Source of the DNA: Anaerolineae bacterium
GTDB lineage: Bacteria > Chloroflexota > Anaerolineae > Aggregatilineales > JAFGMM01
NCBI GenBank assembly: GCA_016927535.1
Contig: JAFGMM010000295.1
Coordinates: 1 to 34,588, forward strand
Direction: 5' to 3'
DNA: 34,588 nt
Part shown: piece by piece, positions 1-8,422 of the stretch
How positions within the stretch are numbered: position 1 is the stretch's first letter
How the letters are laid out: each line of letters begins with the position of its first letter
Position numbers and translations under genes: made by a program
Notes under the pieces: generated by a model
Told to the model about the DNA's origin: nothing
Seen by the model: the letters and a program-made list of their open reading frames with translations, nothing else
Database searches by the model: none

Positions 1-61
1 CCTCGCCCCTTGAGGGAGAGGGGTCGGGGGAGAGGGGGAAAAAGCGCTTAAGTTGATGCAT

Positions 62-87
62 ATGGGCGGGTTTCAAACCCGCCCCAT
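62..87. repeat. Intergenic perfect hairpin (gggcgggttt-c-aaacccgccc)
   Basis: 10-bp inverted repeat 64-73 / 75-84 around a single C; same design as the hairpin at 8358-8378. Confidence 0.8.
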
Positions 88-125
88 ACCCCAAACCGGC
101 AACCACGCTATCTTGCAGAGCTATC

Positions 126-1265
126 TCATAACAGGCTTTGGTACAGATTTTTGATCTTATCCAGCATTATCTGGATCGAGAGTTCTCCGATGTCCTCGCG
201 GACAGATGCGATCATACGCATACGGAGATCAGCATCGGACAGCAAGTTCTCGATTGCACCGGTTAGCGCGCGGGCGTCGCCCGGCGGCACAACGAATCCC
301 TTTACACCGTGGGGAACTAGAAAATGCGAATCGCCGACTTCGGTCATGATGCACGGTAGACTTGCCGCTTGTGCTTCCATGACGGTATAAGGGCCAGTTT
401 CGGCATATGAAGGATGCACAAACAGATCACATGCATTGAGAAAGCCGGGGATATCTTCGTGAGGCACATAACCCAGGAATTGAACCTTGTCCTCAAGCCC
501 TTTCTGCCGGGCGATTTGTTCAAGAGTTGGGTGCATAGGGCCGCTGCCGGCAACCGCAAGCCGCCAACCGGGCACGGTGTCAGGTAATAAGGCTGCTGCT
601 TCGAGCAAGAGATCATAACCCTTAAGCGGGACTAATTGACCGACACTGCCTAACAATAGTGTGCCGGGATGGATGCCGAGTCTCTGCCGCCAGATAGCGC
701 GGCGTTGTGCGTTTGGCGCGTAATCGTCGAGAGCGACGCCGTTACGAATAATCCGTGTCTTTTGCGGGCGCGCCAGGCCTCGTCGAGTATAGAGCTGCTG
801 CGTGTTCTGTGAGACGAATACTGACATATCCGTAATGAGCAAATTTAGCAATGCCTCGCCGATATGATAGAGAATGCGGCGGAGGCGAGTCGTCTGATAG
901 TGGAGGGGCGAGATGTGATAAGTGTGTATGACAGGTTTACCTGCCAACCGTCCGGCGATGCGTCCGGTGATGCTAGTTCGGGCATCTTGGGTGTGAACGA
1001 TGTCAATATGATAGCCGGTGAAGAACCTGTGGTAACGGCGAATGCTGCCCAGATCAAGTTGACCAGCGCCGGGCATCTCAACGACAGAAGCGCCGCGCGC
1101 TTCGAGTTGTTGGCGCATCCGGTCGGAACAAAGCGCCAACACATAGAAATTGAATTCATCGCGCAGGCCCTCGGTTACTTGCAGGATGTGGGTTTCGGTG
1201 CCGCCGATATCACCGAGGCGGCTAGAGAGAAGCGCGATGACCGGACGTCTGGCGTCATGGCGCAT
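126..1265 (-). CDS. Glycosyltransferase family 4 (GT-B) protein
   Basis: ORF with GGTETHI N-terminal motif, GSVGQLVPLKGYDLLLEA and C-terminal PSYAETGPYTVMEAQAASLPCI (E-x7-E-like) typical of GT4. Confidence 0.9.
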   Translation of the reverse strand: MRHDARRPVIALLSSRLGDIGGTETHILQVTEGLRDEFNFYVLALCSDRMRQQLEARGASVVEMPGAGQLDLGSIRRYHRFFTGYHIDIVHTQDARTSITGRIAGRLAGKPVIHTYHISPLHYQTTRLRRILYHIGEALLNLLITDMSVFVSQNTQQLYTRRGLARPQKTRIIRNGVALDDYAPNAQRRAIWRQRLGIHPGTLLLGSVGQLVPLKGYDLLLEAAALLPDTVPGWRLAVAGSGPMHPTLEQIARQKGLEDKVQFLGYVPHEDIPGFLNACDLFVHPSYAETGPYTVMEAQAASLPCIMTEVGDSHFLVPHGVKGFVVPPGDARALTGAIENLLSDADLRMRMIASVREDIGELSIQIMLDKIKNLYQSLL

Positions 1266-1271
1266 ATGCTA

Positions 1272-1373
1272 TCATTTCCTTTTGGATATAGGGCGCTGTC
1301 GCCAATTAATAGCCCGGTCGCGCAAGTCGGCACGGTTATACGTGAGGATGACGAGACTGACGGTCGCGCTCAT
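1272..1373 (-). pseudogene. Truncated GT2 glycosyltransferase N-terminal remnant (33 aa)
   Basis: Translated by hand: MSATVSLVILTYNRADLRDRAINWRQRPISKRK*. Starts in a 4-nt ATGA overlap with the upstream GT2 stop; VSLVILTYNRADL is a canonical GT2 N-terminus, then homology stops. Confidence 0.75.
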
Positions 1374-2416
1374 CGTCCCTCCGCCAGGCGGGCAAGGCGA
1401 TTTCTGAGATGAAGCGCCAATTCACGCAAGTTCAGCCCGGTCACGGCGTCAATCATCATCAGCAAAACCAACGCGGTACGCGGGCGCAGCGGCGCCATCC
1501 ACAGGCCGCGCCACAGCCATTTGAGGCCCGCTTTGCGGTCGCCGGCCTGGGCCAGGCTGCGGCCCCGGTAAATCGCTTCGTTGCTGTAAGCTTCTTGTTG
1601 CCAGGCGCGCTGTTCTGGCATGAGATCGGGCTGTGCAAAGAAAAAGTCTTTGATCTTTTTGTCTTCGTCGCGGAAGCGCAAGTCGGCGGCGATGGTCTTC
1701 GACTCGCCGTGCAGCCGGTACTTAGCCCGCTTGACCGGTACATAGGCCAGCCGGTAGCCGTGCGAAGCGATGCGCACCCACCATTCTAAATCCAGGCTGT
1801 AGTGAAAATCGGCGCGCAGCGGCCCTACCGCGTCCAGGACGGCGCGGCGCAGAAAGACGCTTGGCTGCGGGATGCTACAGAAGTCGGTGACCAGACGCTT
1901 GAGGTTAAAGGGTTCGCTTAAAAATGTGCCGAGTGGATTCCCGTTTACGTCGGTGTACACAACATCGCCGTACACCAGATCGACTTCAGGGTGTTCAAGC
2001 AAATACTTGACCGAGCCGGGTATGGCATCCGGCAGGTACACATCGTCGCTGTTGAGCCACGCGATGATATCGCCGGTGGCGCGCGCAAAGCCCTTGTTGA
2101 TCGCGTCGCTCTGACCGCCATCCGGCTCGCTGACCCACCACGCCAGGCAGCCGGTGTAGCGCTCGATGATCTCGACCGAGCCGTCAGCGCTGCCGCCGTC
2201 CACGACGAAGTACTCCAGGTTAGGATAGCCTTGCAGTAGTACCGAGCGGGCGGTCTCCTCGATGAAAGCTGCCTGGTTGTACGACGGCGTGACGACGGTG
2301 ACGCGCGGCCACGGCGTCCCGTCCGGCTGTGCGGCGGGGAACGGGGCGGGCGCTTCGGTCCAGGGCCAGCCGGTCTTGCCGGGCGGCGGAGCGGGGAGGT
2401 CGTTTAGAGTCATCAT
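1370..2416 (-). CDS. Glycosyltransferase family 2 protein
   Basis: PRVTVVTPSYNQAAFIEETARSVLLQGYPNLEYFVVDGGSADGSVEII and WLNSDDVYLPDAI (DxD region). Confidence 0.92.
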   Translation of the reverse strand: MMTLNDLPAPPPGKTGWPWTEAPAPFPAAQPDGTPWPRVTVVTPSYNQAAFIEETARSVLLQGYPNLEYFVVDGGSADGSVEIIERYTGCLAWWVSEPDGGQSDAINKGFARATGDIIAWLNSDDVYLPDAIPGSVKYLLEHPEVDLVYGDVVYTDVNGNPLGTFLSEPFNLKRLVTDFCSIPQPSVFLRRAVLDAVGPLRADFHYSLDLEWWVRIASHGYRLAYVPVKRAKYRLHGESKTIAADLRFRDEDKKIKDFFFAQPDLMPEQRAWQQEAYSNEAIYRGRSLAQAGDRKAGLKWLWRGLWMAPLRPRTALVLLMMIDAVTGLNLRELALHLRNRLARLAEGR

Positions 2417-3708
2417 CGGTCGTTGTCCTTAGCCGCACTTGCGCGGTCCAATAACTCGGTATAGAGGTCAATGTAGCGCCCGGCCATGCGCGGCAAAGTG
2501 AATTGATCTTCGATGCGCCGGCGCGCCCGGCGCGCAAGCTCCGCATGGCGGGCATCGTCTTCCAGCACCCAGGCGATGCCGCGCGCCAGGTCTCCGGCTT
2601 CGTAGGGCTGCGCCAGGTAGCCGGTGTGCCGGTGTTCGACGATATCGAGCAGGCCGGTCGCGCCGAACGCCACGACCGGCGCGCCGCAGGCCATCGCTTC
2701 GGTGGCGGTCTGCCCGAACGCTTCTTGAACCGACGGGACGACCATCACGTCGGCGGCGCTGTAGAGCAGCGCCAGGCTGATATCGTCGTGCAGGTGGCCC
2801 TGATAGTGCGCGCGCATGCCCAGGTCGGGCGGGTCGGGCGGCTCCGACGCGCCGAAGACGATCAGTTCGGCCTGTTCGGCCCGCCCCGCCCATTCTTCGT
2901 CCGCCAAACGTCGCAAGGCCGGCTGCAAATATTGAAACCCCTTGCGCGGGTCGCTCGTGCTGTTGACCGCGCCGAACAAGATAAGCTTTTTGTCGGTGGG
3001 CAGGCTGAGCGTTTGGCGGGCGAGGCGCCGGCCCAGCGGGCGGTAGCGGTCCGTGTCTAAGCCGGTGAGGATGACCGCCACGCGCGCATCGCGGAACAGC
3101 GCGCCGGATTTGATGCACTCCGCCATCCACCGGCTGGGCGTGACGATGGTCAGGTCGAGATTTCGCCAGCAGCGTTTCTTGCGCCACAGCGTCCAATAAC
3201 TCAAATCGTGCTGGCGCGTGGAGCCAAGCTGCGGGCACGCGCCGCATGCCTGCCGGTAGCGCGTGCAGTCGCCGGGGTAGTGGCAGCCGCCGGTGACCGC
3301 CCATAGATCCTGGAAGGTCCAGACCAAAGGCTGCTTCAGCCGTGGAATCGAGGCGACCGGCATAAAACCGTGATTCATCCAGTGGAGATGCACGAGGTCG
3401 GCGCCGGACTGCCCGGCCAGCCGCGCGACCGGGTTGGGCGCCCACGCGAGGCCCCACGGCACGGGCTGTCGCCTGGAATACAGGTGCAGCGGGACGAGTT
3501 CGAGGCGCAGCATGGCTTTGGTATATTCCCTGGCGAGCCGGCCCAGCAGCGGCAGCATCGACGTGACCGAGGGATCGTCGCCGTCTTTGTGCAACACCAG
3601 CATCCGCGAGTCGAGACTGGCGCGCCGCAGCCCGCAGTGCAGGCGATAGGCGGCGCGCGCCGCGCCGCCCCGGATATCGTAGGTGTTGAGATGAAGGATG
3701 CGCATCAA
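2413..3708 (-). CDS. Glycosyltransferase family 4 protein
   Basis: MRILHLNTYDIRGGAARAAYRLHCGLR start; PSVQEAFGQTATEAMACGAPVVAF motif. Confidence 0.92.
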   Translation of the reverse strand: MMRILHLNTYDIRGGAARAAYRLHCGLRRASLDSRMLVLHKDGDDPSVTSMLPLLGRLAREYTKAMLRLELVPLHLYSRRQPVPWGLAWAPNPVARLAGQSGADLVHLHWMNHGFMPVASIPRLKQPLVWTFQDLWAVTGGCHYPGDCTRYRQACGACPQLGSTRQHDLSYWTLWRKKRCWRNLDLTIVTPSRWMAECIKSGALFRDARVAVILTGLDTDRYRPLGRRLARQTLSLPTDKKLILFGAVNSTSDPRKGFQYLQPALRRLADEEWAGRAEQAELIVFGASEPPDPPDLGMRAHYQGHLHDDISLALLYSAADVMVVPSVQEAFGQTATEAMACGAPVVAFGATGLLDIVEHRHTGYLAQPYEAGDLARGIAWVLEDDARHAELARRARRRIEDQFTLPRMAGRYIDLYTELLDRASAAKDNDR

Positions 3709-4637
3709 AAACTTCGGACTGTTCTAAAATAATCCATCTCGGCTTTTCTTACAGTTTCAAAAAGATCGACGTCTGCTTCGCCAAACGCACAAATATCACA
3801 ATAGACGATGCGGTCGCGGCCCGAAAAATACTCGTGGATTTCCCGGAGCAGCCGTGCGTCGGTCGTATCCAACGAGAGCATGTATTCGCCGGTGTGGTGA
3901 TAAATCATCAACTTGCGATAGCCGGCGGATGCCAGCAGCGGAAATATCGAAAGGCCATCGTCGCCTACCTTGCTGAACAACGTAGGCTGGTATTCGAAAA
4001 ACACAACCGGCTGCGCTTCGGCGAGCCAGCCGGCGGCCCCTCGGATAATCTTGCAGTCGAATCCGTCGGTATCTATTTTAAGCATTTTAGCGCGATAGAA
4101 CGCCGGATTCGCCTCCAAGATGTCGGTCAGGCTTCGGGTTGTTATGGTTTGATTGCCCTGTACGATTGCCGATGTTCCTCGCCGGGTTTCCAGCCTCCCG
4201 CCAAGGGTTTCGCTCGCTTCGCCGACCAGCGCTTTGACCAGGTAGACTTCTGGGAACTGCCCGGCATTGACTTGAAGCAGTTGGAAGAAAGAAGCATCGC
4301 CTTCTACCGCGAGAATCGGAAAATGCGCGCGGCTTCTCAGTATGGCAATCGTATCGCCGACATTGGCGCCGATATCGATGAAGGTCAAATCAGGATACTT
4401 TTGCTGCACGAGCGCAGCGATCCTTGAGGGATTAGTCGAATAATCAGGAAAGGCGCTTTGATTGATCCCGATGTCATGCGACAGCGGCACTTGCAGGACA
4501 AATCGCCCGATGCGCTGCCTGACCGGTGGATCGTATCCTCGTTGGATGAGCAGGCGTCGTACCAATAGGGCGAGCCAGGTCGCCACACGGCGGCGCGGCT
4601 GCGCAGTCGCCAGGTTGTGAATGCGCTGTGCAAACAT
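3705..4637 (-). CDS. FkbM family methyltransferase
   Basis: TFIDIGANVGDT SAM-binding motif, MLKIDTDGFDCKIIRGA. Start trimmed to MFAQRIHNL to reduce overlap with the upstream gene. Confidence 0.85.
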   Translation of the reverse strand: MFAQRIHNLATAQPRRRVATWLALLVRRLLIQRGYDPPVRQRIGRFVLQVPLSHDIGINQSAFPDYSTNPSRIAALVQQKYPDLTFIDIGANVGDTIAILRSRAHFPILAVEGDASFFQLLQVNAGQFPEVYLVKALVGEASETLGGRLETRRGTSAIVQGNQTITTRSLTDILEANPAFYRAKMLKIDTDGFDCKIIRGAAGWLAEAQPVVFFEYQPTLFSKVGDDGLSIFPLLASAGYRKLMIYHHTGEYMLSLDTTDARLLREIHEYFSGRDRIVYCDICAFGEADVDLFETVRKAEMDYFRTVRSF

Positions 4638-4654
4638 AGAACAACGCCCTCGCC

Positions 4655-5944
4655 TCACGTTATCCGCTCGATCTCCCAAGACAACTGCGGACAAATCACC
4701 CCTGCCCACTTATCGCTGAAACGCGCGCTGATCCCGCCGGTTTGTTCCACCTGGAAGCTCAGGACATTGTTTTGCCAGAACACGAACTCGACAAAAGGCA
4801 CATCCGAGGCGACGTTGATGTTATATCGGGTCTCGTTAAGGAAGTTGCCGGGGATTTCGCACCGACTCACATAGATACCCGGCTCACGCGGGGCTTCGCC
4901 CCATGCGCTGTTGGTATCGACCGAAGTAAAGACGATTGTGCCATCCTGTGTCATCAACTCAAAGAAGATGCGCGTGTTGGTGAGACGTTTCAATGCCTCG
5001 TATTCAATTTCGATGTAGAAGGGCTTGCGAATGTCCAGCGTCGCGTTGACCGTACCTTCCGAGTCGCGCACGCGCACGGCGCGCAGACAAGCCCGGTCGT
5101 TGCCGGGCGCTTCGTCTGCTCTCCAACGCCGCTCTCCGCCGGCTTCGGCGCCCTCCGACAGGTAGGCGGCGACCACGCTTTCAGGCGCGCCGGTCATGCG
5201 CACACGGCCCGCGTCGAGCCAGATGGCATGGCTGCAAAGGTTGTTGATCGCGCCCATGTTGTGGCTGACGAAGAACACCGTGCGCCCGCTCTTTGCCACG
5301 TCGCCCATCTTCCCCAGGCATTTCTTTTGGAAGGCCGCATCGCCGACCGCCAGCACCTCATCGACCAGCAGGATTTCCGGCTCCAGGTGCGCCGCCACCG
5401 CAAACGCCAGCCGCACATACATCCCGCTGGAATAGAACTTCACCGGCGTGTCGAGAAAGCGCGTCACTTCGGCGAAGGCGACGATCTCGTCAAACTTCTG
5501 CTCGATCTCGGCTTTGTGCATACCCAGGATCGCGCCGTTGAGATAGATGTTCTCGCGCCCGGTCAATTCGGGGTGGAAGCCGGTCCCCACCTCCAGCAGC
5601 GACCCGACGCGCCCGCAGACCCTGGCGCAGCCTTCGGTCGGCTCGGTGATGCGCGAGAGGATTTTGAGCAGCGTCGATTTGCCCGCGCCGTTGCGCCCGA
5701 TGATGCCCACGACCTCGCCCTGTTCGATTTCGAACGAAACGTCTTTGAGCGCCCAGACCGTCGCGCGCAGGTCCGACGCCGCGCCCGCCTCGCCGCGCAG
5801 AAGCCGGGTCGCGCGCCGGAGCGGGGCCGACGCCATATCGATCAACGTATCGCGCAGGGTCTTGTAGCCAAAGTGCGCCTGGTTCGCACCGATCCGGTAC
5901 TGCTTGGAAAGGCCTTCGGCCTGGATGGCGACGAGTCTGCTCAT
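4655..5944 (-). CDS. wzt-like: ABC transporter ATP-binding protein of polysaccharide export (Wzt-like with C-terminal substrate-recognition domain)
   Basis: Walker A GRNGAGKSTLLK, signature YSSGMYVRLAF, Walker B ILLVDEVLAVGD, plus ~190-aa C-terminal extension. Start trimmed to MSRLVAIQAEGLSKQY. Confidence 0.93.
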   Translation of the reverse strand: MSRLVAIQAEGLSKQYRIGANQAHFGYKTLRDTLIDMASAPLRRATRLLRGEAGAASDLRATVWALKDVSFEIEQGEVVGIIGRNGAGKSTLLKILSRITEPTEGCARVCGRVGSLLEVGTGFHPELTGRENIYLNGAILGMHKAEIEQKFDEIVAFAEVTRFLDTPVKFYSSGMYVRLAFAVAAHLEPEILLVDEVLAVGDAAFQKKCLGKMGDVAKSGRTVFFVSHNMGAINNLCSHAIWLDAGRVRMTGAPESVVAAYLSEGAEAGGERRWRADEAPGNDRACLRAVRVRDSEGTVNATLDIRKPFYIEIEYEALKRLTNTRIFFELMTQDGTIVFTSVDTNSAWGEAPREPGIYVSRCEIPGNFLNETRYNINVASDVPFVEFVFWQNNVLSFQVEQTGGISARFSDKWAGVICPQLSWEIERIT

Positions 5945-5951
5945 TCTATCC

Positions 5952-6800
5952 CTACACCACGTCCGCAAAGGTTCTTTCCATGCGCCGGAAGTAGAACGCG
6001 CCGCCCAGTAGCAAGAGCACGGCGGCCAGCGCCGACACCAGCACCACCGGCCCCGGCGCGGTATCCACACCCAGCAAAGCCCACCGGAACCCCTCGACGA
6101 CGCCGACCATCGGGTTAAGGCCGTAGAGCGTGCGCCACGGCTCCTCCAGCAGGCTGCTGGGGTAGGCGATGGGTGTGGCGAACATCCAGAACTGCGTGAT
6201 AAACGGGATGGTGTAGCGCACGTCGCGGAACTGCACGTTCATCGCCGAGAGCCACAGGCCCACGCCCAGCGCGGTTACCAGCGCCAGCAGCAGCAGCAGC
6301 GGCAGCCAGACGATGTTGGCGGTCGGCGCGATCCCATAAAAGAGCATCAGCGCCAGCAGCGTCAAAAAGGCCAGCGCGAAGTCCACCCCTCCGGCGATCA
6401 CCGACGACATGGGGATGACCAGGCGCGGAAAGTAGACCTTGCGGATCAGGTTGGCGTTATCGACCAGGCTGTTCGAGGACTGCGTGAGGGCGTTGGCGAA
6501 GAACTGCCACGGCACCAGCGCCGCAAACGCAAAGGCCGGGTAAGGCAGGCCGTCCGAGGGAATCTCGGCGAGCCGGCCGAAGAACAGGCTGAACACGATC
6601 ATCGTAAAGAACGGCTGGATGATGGCCCACGCCGCGCCGATGACGGTCTGCTTGTAGCGCACTTTGATGTCGCGCCAGGTGAGGAAGTAGAGCAGTTCCC
6701 GGTACTGCCACAAATCGTACAGCCCCAGGTTGACCCAGCCGCGCGTGGGGCGGATCAACGTGAGGGGGGATGTGGGGTTTTCGACTGCCGGTTGCGCCAT
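5952..6800 (-). CDS. wzm-like: ABC transporter permease of polysaccharide export (Wzm-like)
   Basis: LTWRDIKVRYKQTVIGAAWAIIQPFFTMIVFSLFFGRLA, typical ABC2-type Wzm N-terminus; TM-rich. Confidence 0.93.
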   Translation of the reverse strand: MAQPAVENPTSPLTLIRPTRGWVNLGLYDLWQYRELLYFLTWRDIKVRYKQTVIGAAWAIIQPFFTMIVFSLFFGRLAEIPSDGLPYPAFAFAALVPWQFFANALTQSSNSLVDNANLIRKVYFPRLVIPMSSVIAGGVDFALAFLTLLALMLFYGIAPTANIVWLPLLLLLALVTALGVGLWLSAMNVQFRDVRYTIPFITQFWMFATPIAYPSSLLEEPWRTLYGLNPMVGVVEGFRWALLGVDTAPGPVVLVSALAAVLLLLGGAFYFRRMERTFADVV

Positions 6801-6884
6801 AGTGGTTTGTTACTTCAAACGTTAACGTCCGTGTTCGCATTATAGCCGTACCGGGTAGTTTGCGACAATAGCGCCGGCCTCCTA

Positions 6885-6921
6885 CAACAAAAAGCGCGGG
6901 CCGCCCGGCCGGGCAGCCCGC
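6885..6921 (-). terminator. Rho-independent terminator for the 6956-7993 gene
   Basis: 12-bp GC-rich hairpin (6896-6907/6910-6921) with one G-U on the minus transcript, followed by GCTTTTTGTTG. Confidence 0.75.
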
Positions 6922-6955
6922 AACAACTGGTAAGTTAAGCGATCAAACGCGGGGA

Positions 6956-7993
6956 TTACATCCCGACGCCTGCGCCCAGCATCTCGTCGGGCAGCTCGGT
7001 AGCGCCTTCAGGAACCACATGCTCGAAGGTGGCGCCGTAGTCCCACAGGTTCACGTCCAGATTCAGGTTAACTTCCACCGGTTTCGGTTTCTCTTCATCG
7101 CCGCCGCCCATGCCCATCATAGACGGGTCAACGGTCATGTCGAAGTGCAGCGTGAAGCCGTGGAAGTTGGCGGTGTCCGGGGCGATCTTGACGCTGTAGG
7201 TCAGGTTGGCGTTTTGGAGGATCATGCTCACCATACCGATTAAGAAGCCGGACATGCCCTGCGCCGCCCCTTCAAGCTCCTCTTCGGTCATTTCTGCACC
7301 GGTGGTCATGCCCATCGAACTGAGTATCTGGGGGTTGGACTTCAGGAGTCCGGTGAAGCCCTCGGTCAAGCCGGGGTCCTTGACGAGGCCGGCGATATCG
7401 AATTTCGCGTCGAACATGGCGACGGTGATGTCGCCGACTGCGCCGTCTGCGCCGCGCACCACGCTGTAGTAGCTCTTAACCAGATCGGCCAGCGGCCCCA
7501 TCGACTCCGTGAAGCCTCCCATCGCGCCCGCTGCTGCGCCTTCGCCCGTGAACATCGACGAGGGGTCGATGGGCATGTTGGCGGCCTTCATGAGGGCGTC
7601 AAGCGCCTTGAATTTCCACTCGCCGGTCTTGGGATCGGTCATGTAGAACACGCCGTCGATGATGCGGAACTCGAACGAGGCGCTCTCTTTGCCATCGTCG
7701 CTGTTGACCGTCATTGCTATGCTGAAGCTCTTCATCGGGTCTTCGGCGCCTTCTACCACCGAGAAACTGCCCTCGCCGCTGGAGGTGATCGTGGTCGGCT
7801 CGTCGCCGGTGGTCGCCAAATCAAAGGTGAAGCTCATGGCAAAGCTCTTGGCGTCCTTCGGACCCATGTCGGTAAACAGCTTGCAGTCGGCTTCAGACAG
7901 GCCGTAGCAGTCGTCCTGGGCCAGCGCCGCCGTGGGCACGACCAAGGTTAGGACGAGAACCACCAATAAAGCGATGCGGGTTAGCCTTTTCAT
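6956..7993 (-). CDS. Secreted hypothetical protein (LppX/LprAFG-like fold possible)
   Basis: Signal peptide MKRLTRIALLVVLVLTLVVPTAALAQDD; SD taaggag at proper spacing upstream of ATG. Confidence 0.7.
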   Translation of the reverse strand: MKRLTRIALLVVLVLTLVVPTAALAQDDCYGLSEADCKLFTDMGPKDAKSFAMSFTFDLATTGDEPTTITSSGEGSFSVVEGAEDPMKSFSIAMTVNSDDGKESASFEFRIIDGVFYMTDPKTGEWKFKALDALMKAANMPIDPSSMFTGEGAAAGAMGGFTESMGPLADLVKSYYSVVRGADGAVGDITVAMFDAKFDIAGLVKDPGLTEGFTGLLKSNPQILSSMGMTTGAEMTEEELEGAAQGMSGFLIGMVSMILQNANLTYSVKIAPDTANFHGFTLHFDMTVDPSMMGMGGGDEEKPKPVEVNLNLDVNLWDYGATFEHVVPEGATELPDEMLGAGVGM

Positions 7994-8024
7994 TGTGTGT
8001 TAATCTCCTTAGTTGTAAACAAGT

Positions 8025-8040
8025 AAGCACAGTTGTGCTT
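8025..8040. promoter_or_regulatory. Operator-like inverted repeat aagcaca-gt-tgtgctt in the 5' leader of the secreted protein gene
   Basis: Perfect 7-bp arms, 2-nt centre, just upstream of the SD. Confidence 0.35.
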
Positions 8041-8116
8041 TACGGGGTGAATTTTAAAACGGAACTTTGATAACCTTCTTCTGGATGTTTTTCTCCTTTC
8101 TTCACGGACCGGGGAG

Positions 8117-8181
8117 AATCACCATTTTGCTTTGACGCTTTATACGACAAATCGGTGTAGCGAGTTGCGTTTGTGGTGATT
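8117..8181 (-). promoter_or_regulatory. Candidate structured 5' leader element
   Basis: Nested inverted repeats: aatcacca(8117-8124)/tggtgatt(8174-8181), acgc(8135-8138)/gcgt(8167-8170), cga-caaa-tcg(8145-8154). Confidence 0.35.
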
Positions 8182-8219
8182 TTGTACTGCTGTTCAGGGT
8201 ATCTTACATACTTGCGTCT

Positions 8220-8225
8220 TGTCAA
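8220..8225 (-). promoter_or_regulatory. Candidate -35 TTGACA for the secreted protein gene
   Basis: TTGACA on minus strand followed by a weak -10 (GATACC, 16-nt spacing). Confidence 0.35.
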
Positions 8226-8263
8226 GAGTCAACGCCCGTACAAGAGTACTATCGGGTTCTTCA

Positions 8264-8395
8264 GGAATTCGCGGGGTGAATAGACGACCTGCGCGAAGTT
8301 CGCATTTTGTGCGCGATTCGCTGGGCGGGTTTGACGCTCCGCCGCCGCGCTTCGTAGGGGCAGGTCTCAGACCTGCCCAACACCCCGCGAATTCC
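8264..8395. mobile_element. MITE-like 132-bp element with 15-bp perfect terminal inverted repeats
   Basis: ggaattcgcggggtg (8264-8278) is the exact reverse complement of caccccgcgaattcc (8381-8395); internal perfect hairpin 8358-8378; no coding capacity. Confidence 0.6.
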
Positions 8396-8422
8396 CAGAG
8401 AATCTACTATCTCCACTACATA

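Noticed and set aside
4742-6118. 458-aa plus-strand ORF opposite the Wzt gene
   Set aside because: Antisense shadow ORF in GC-rich DNA; low-complexity Arg/His/Pro-rich translation, while the minus strand encodes clear Wzt/Wzm motifs.
8040-8225. 61-aa minus-strand ORF upstream of the secreted protein
   Set aside because: Lies in the probable 5' leader, no good SD, its start overlaps the putative -35; better explained as untranslated leader.
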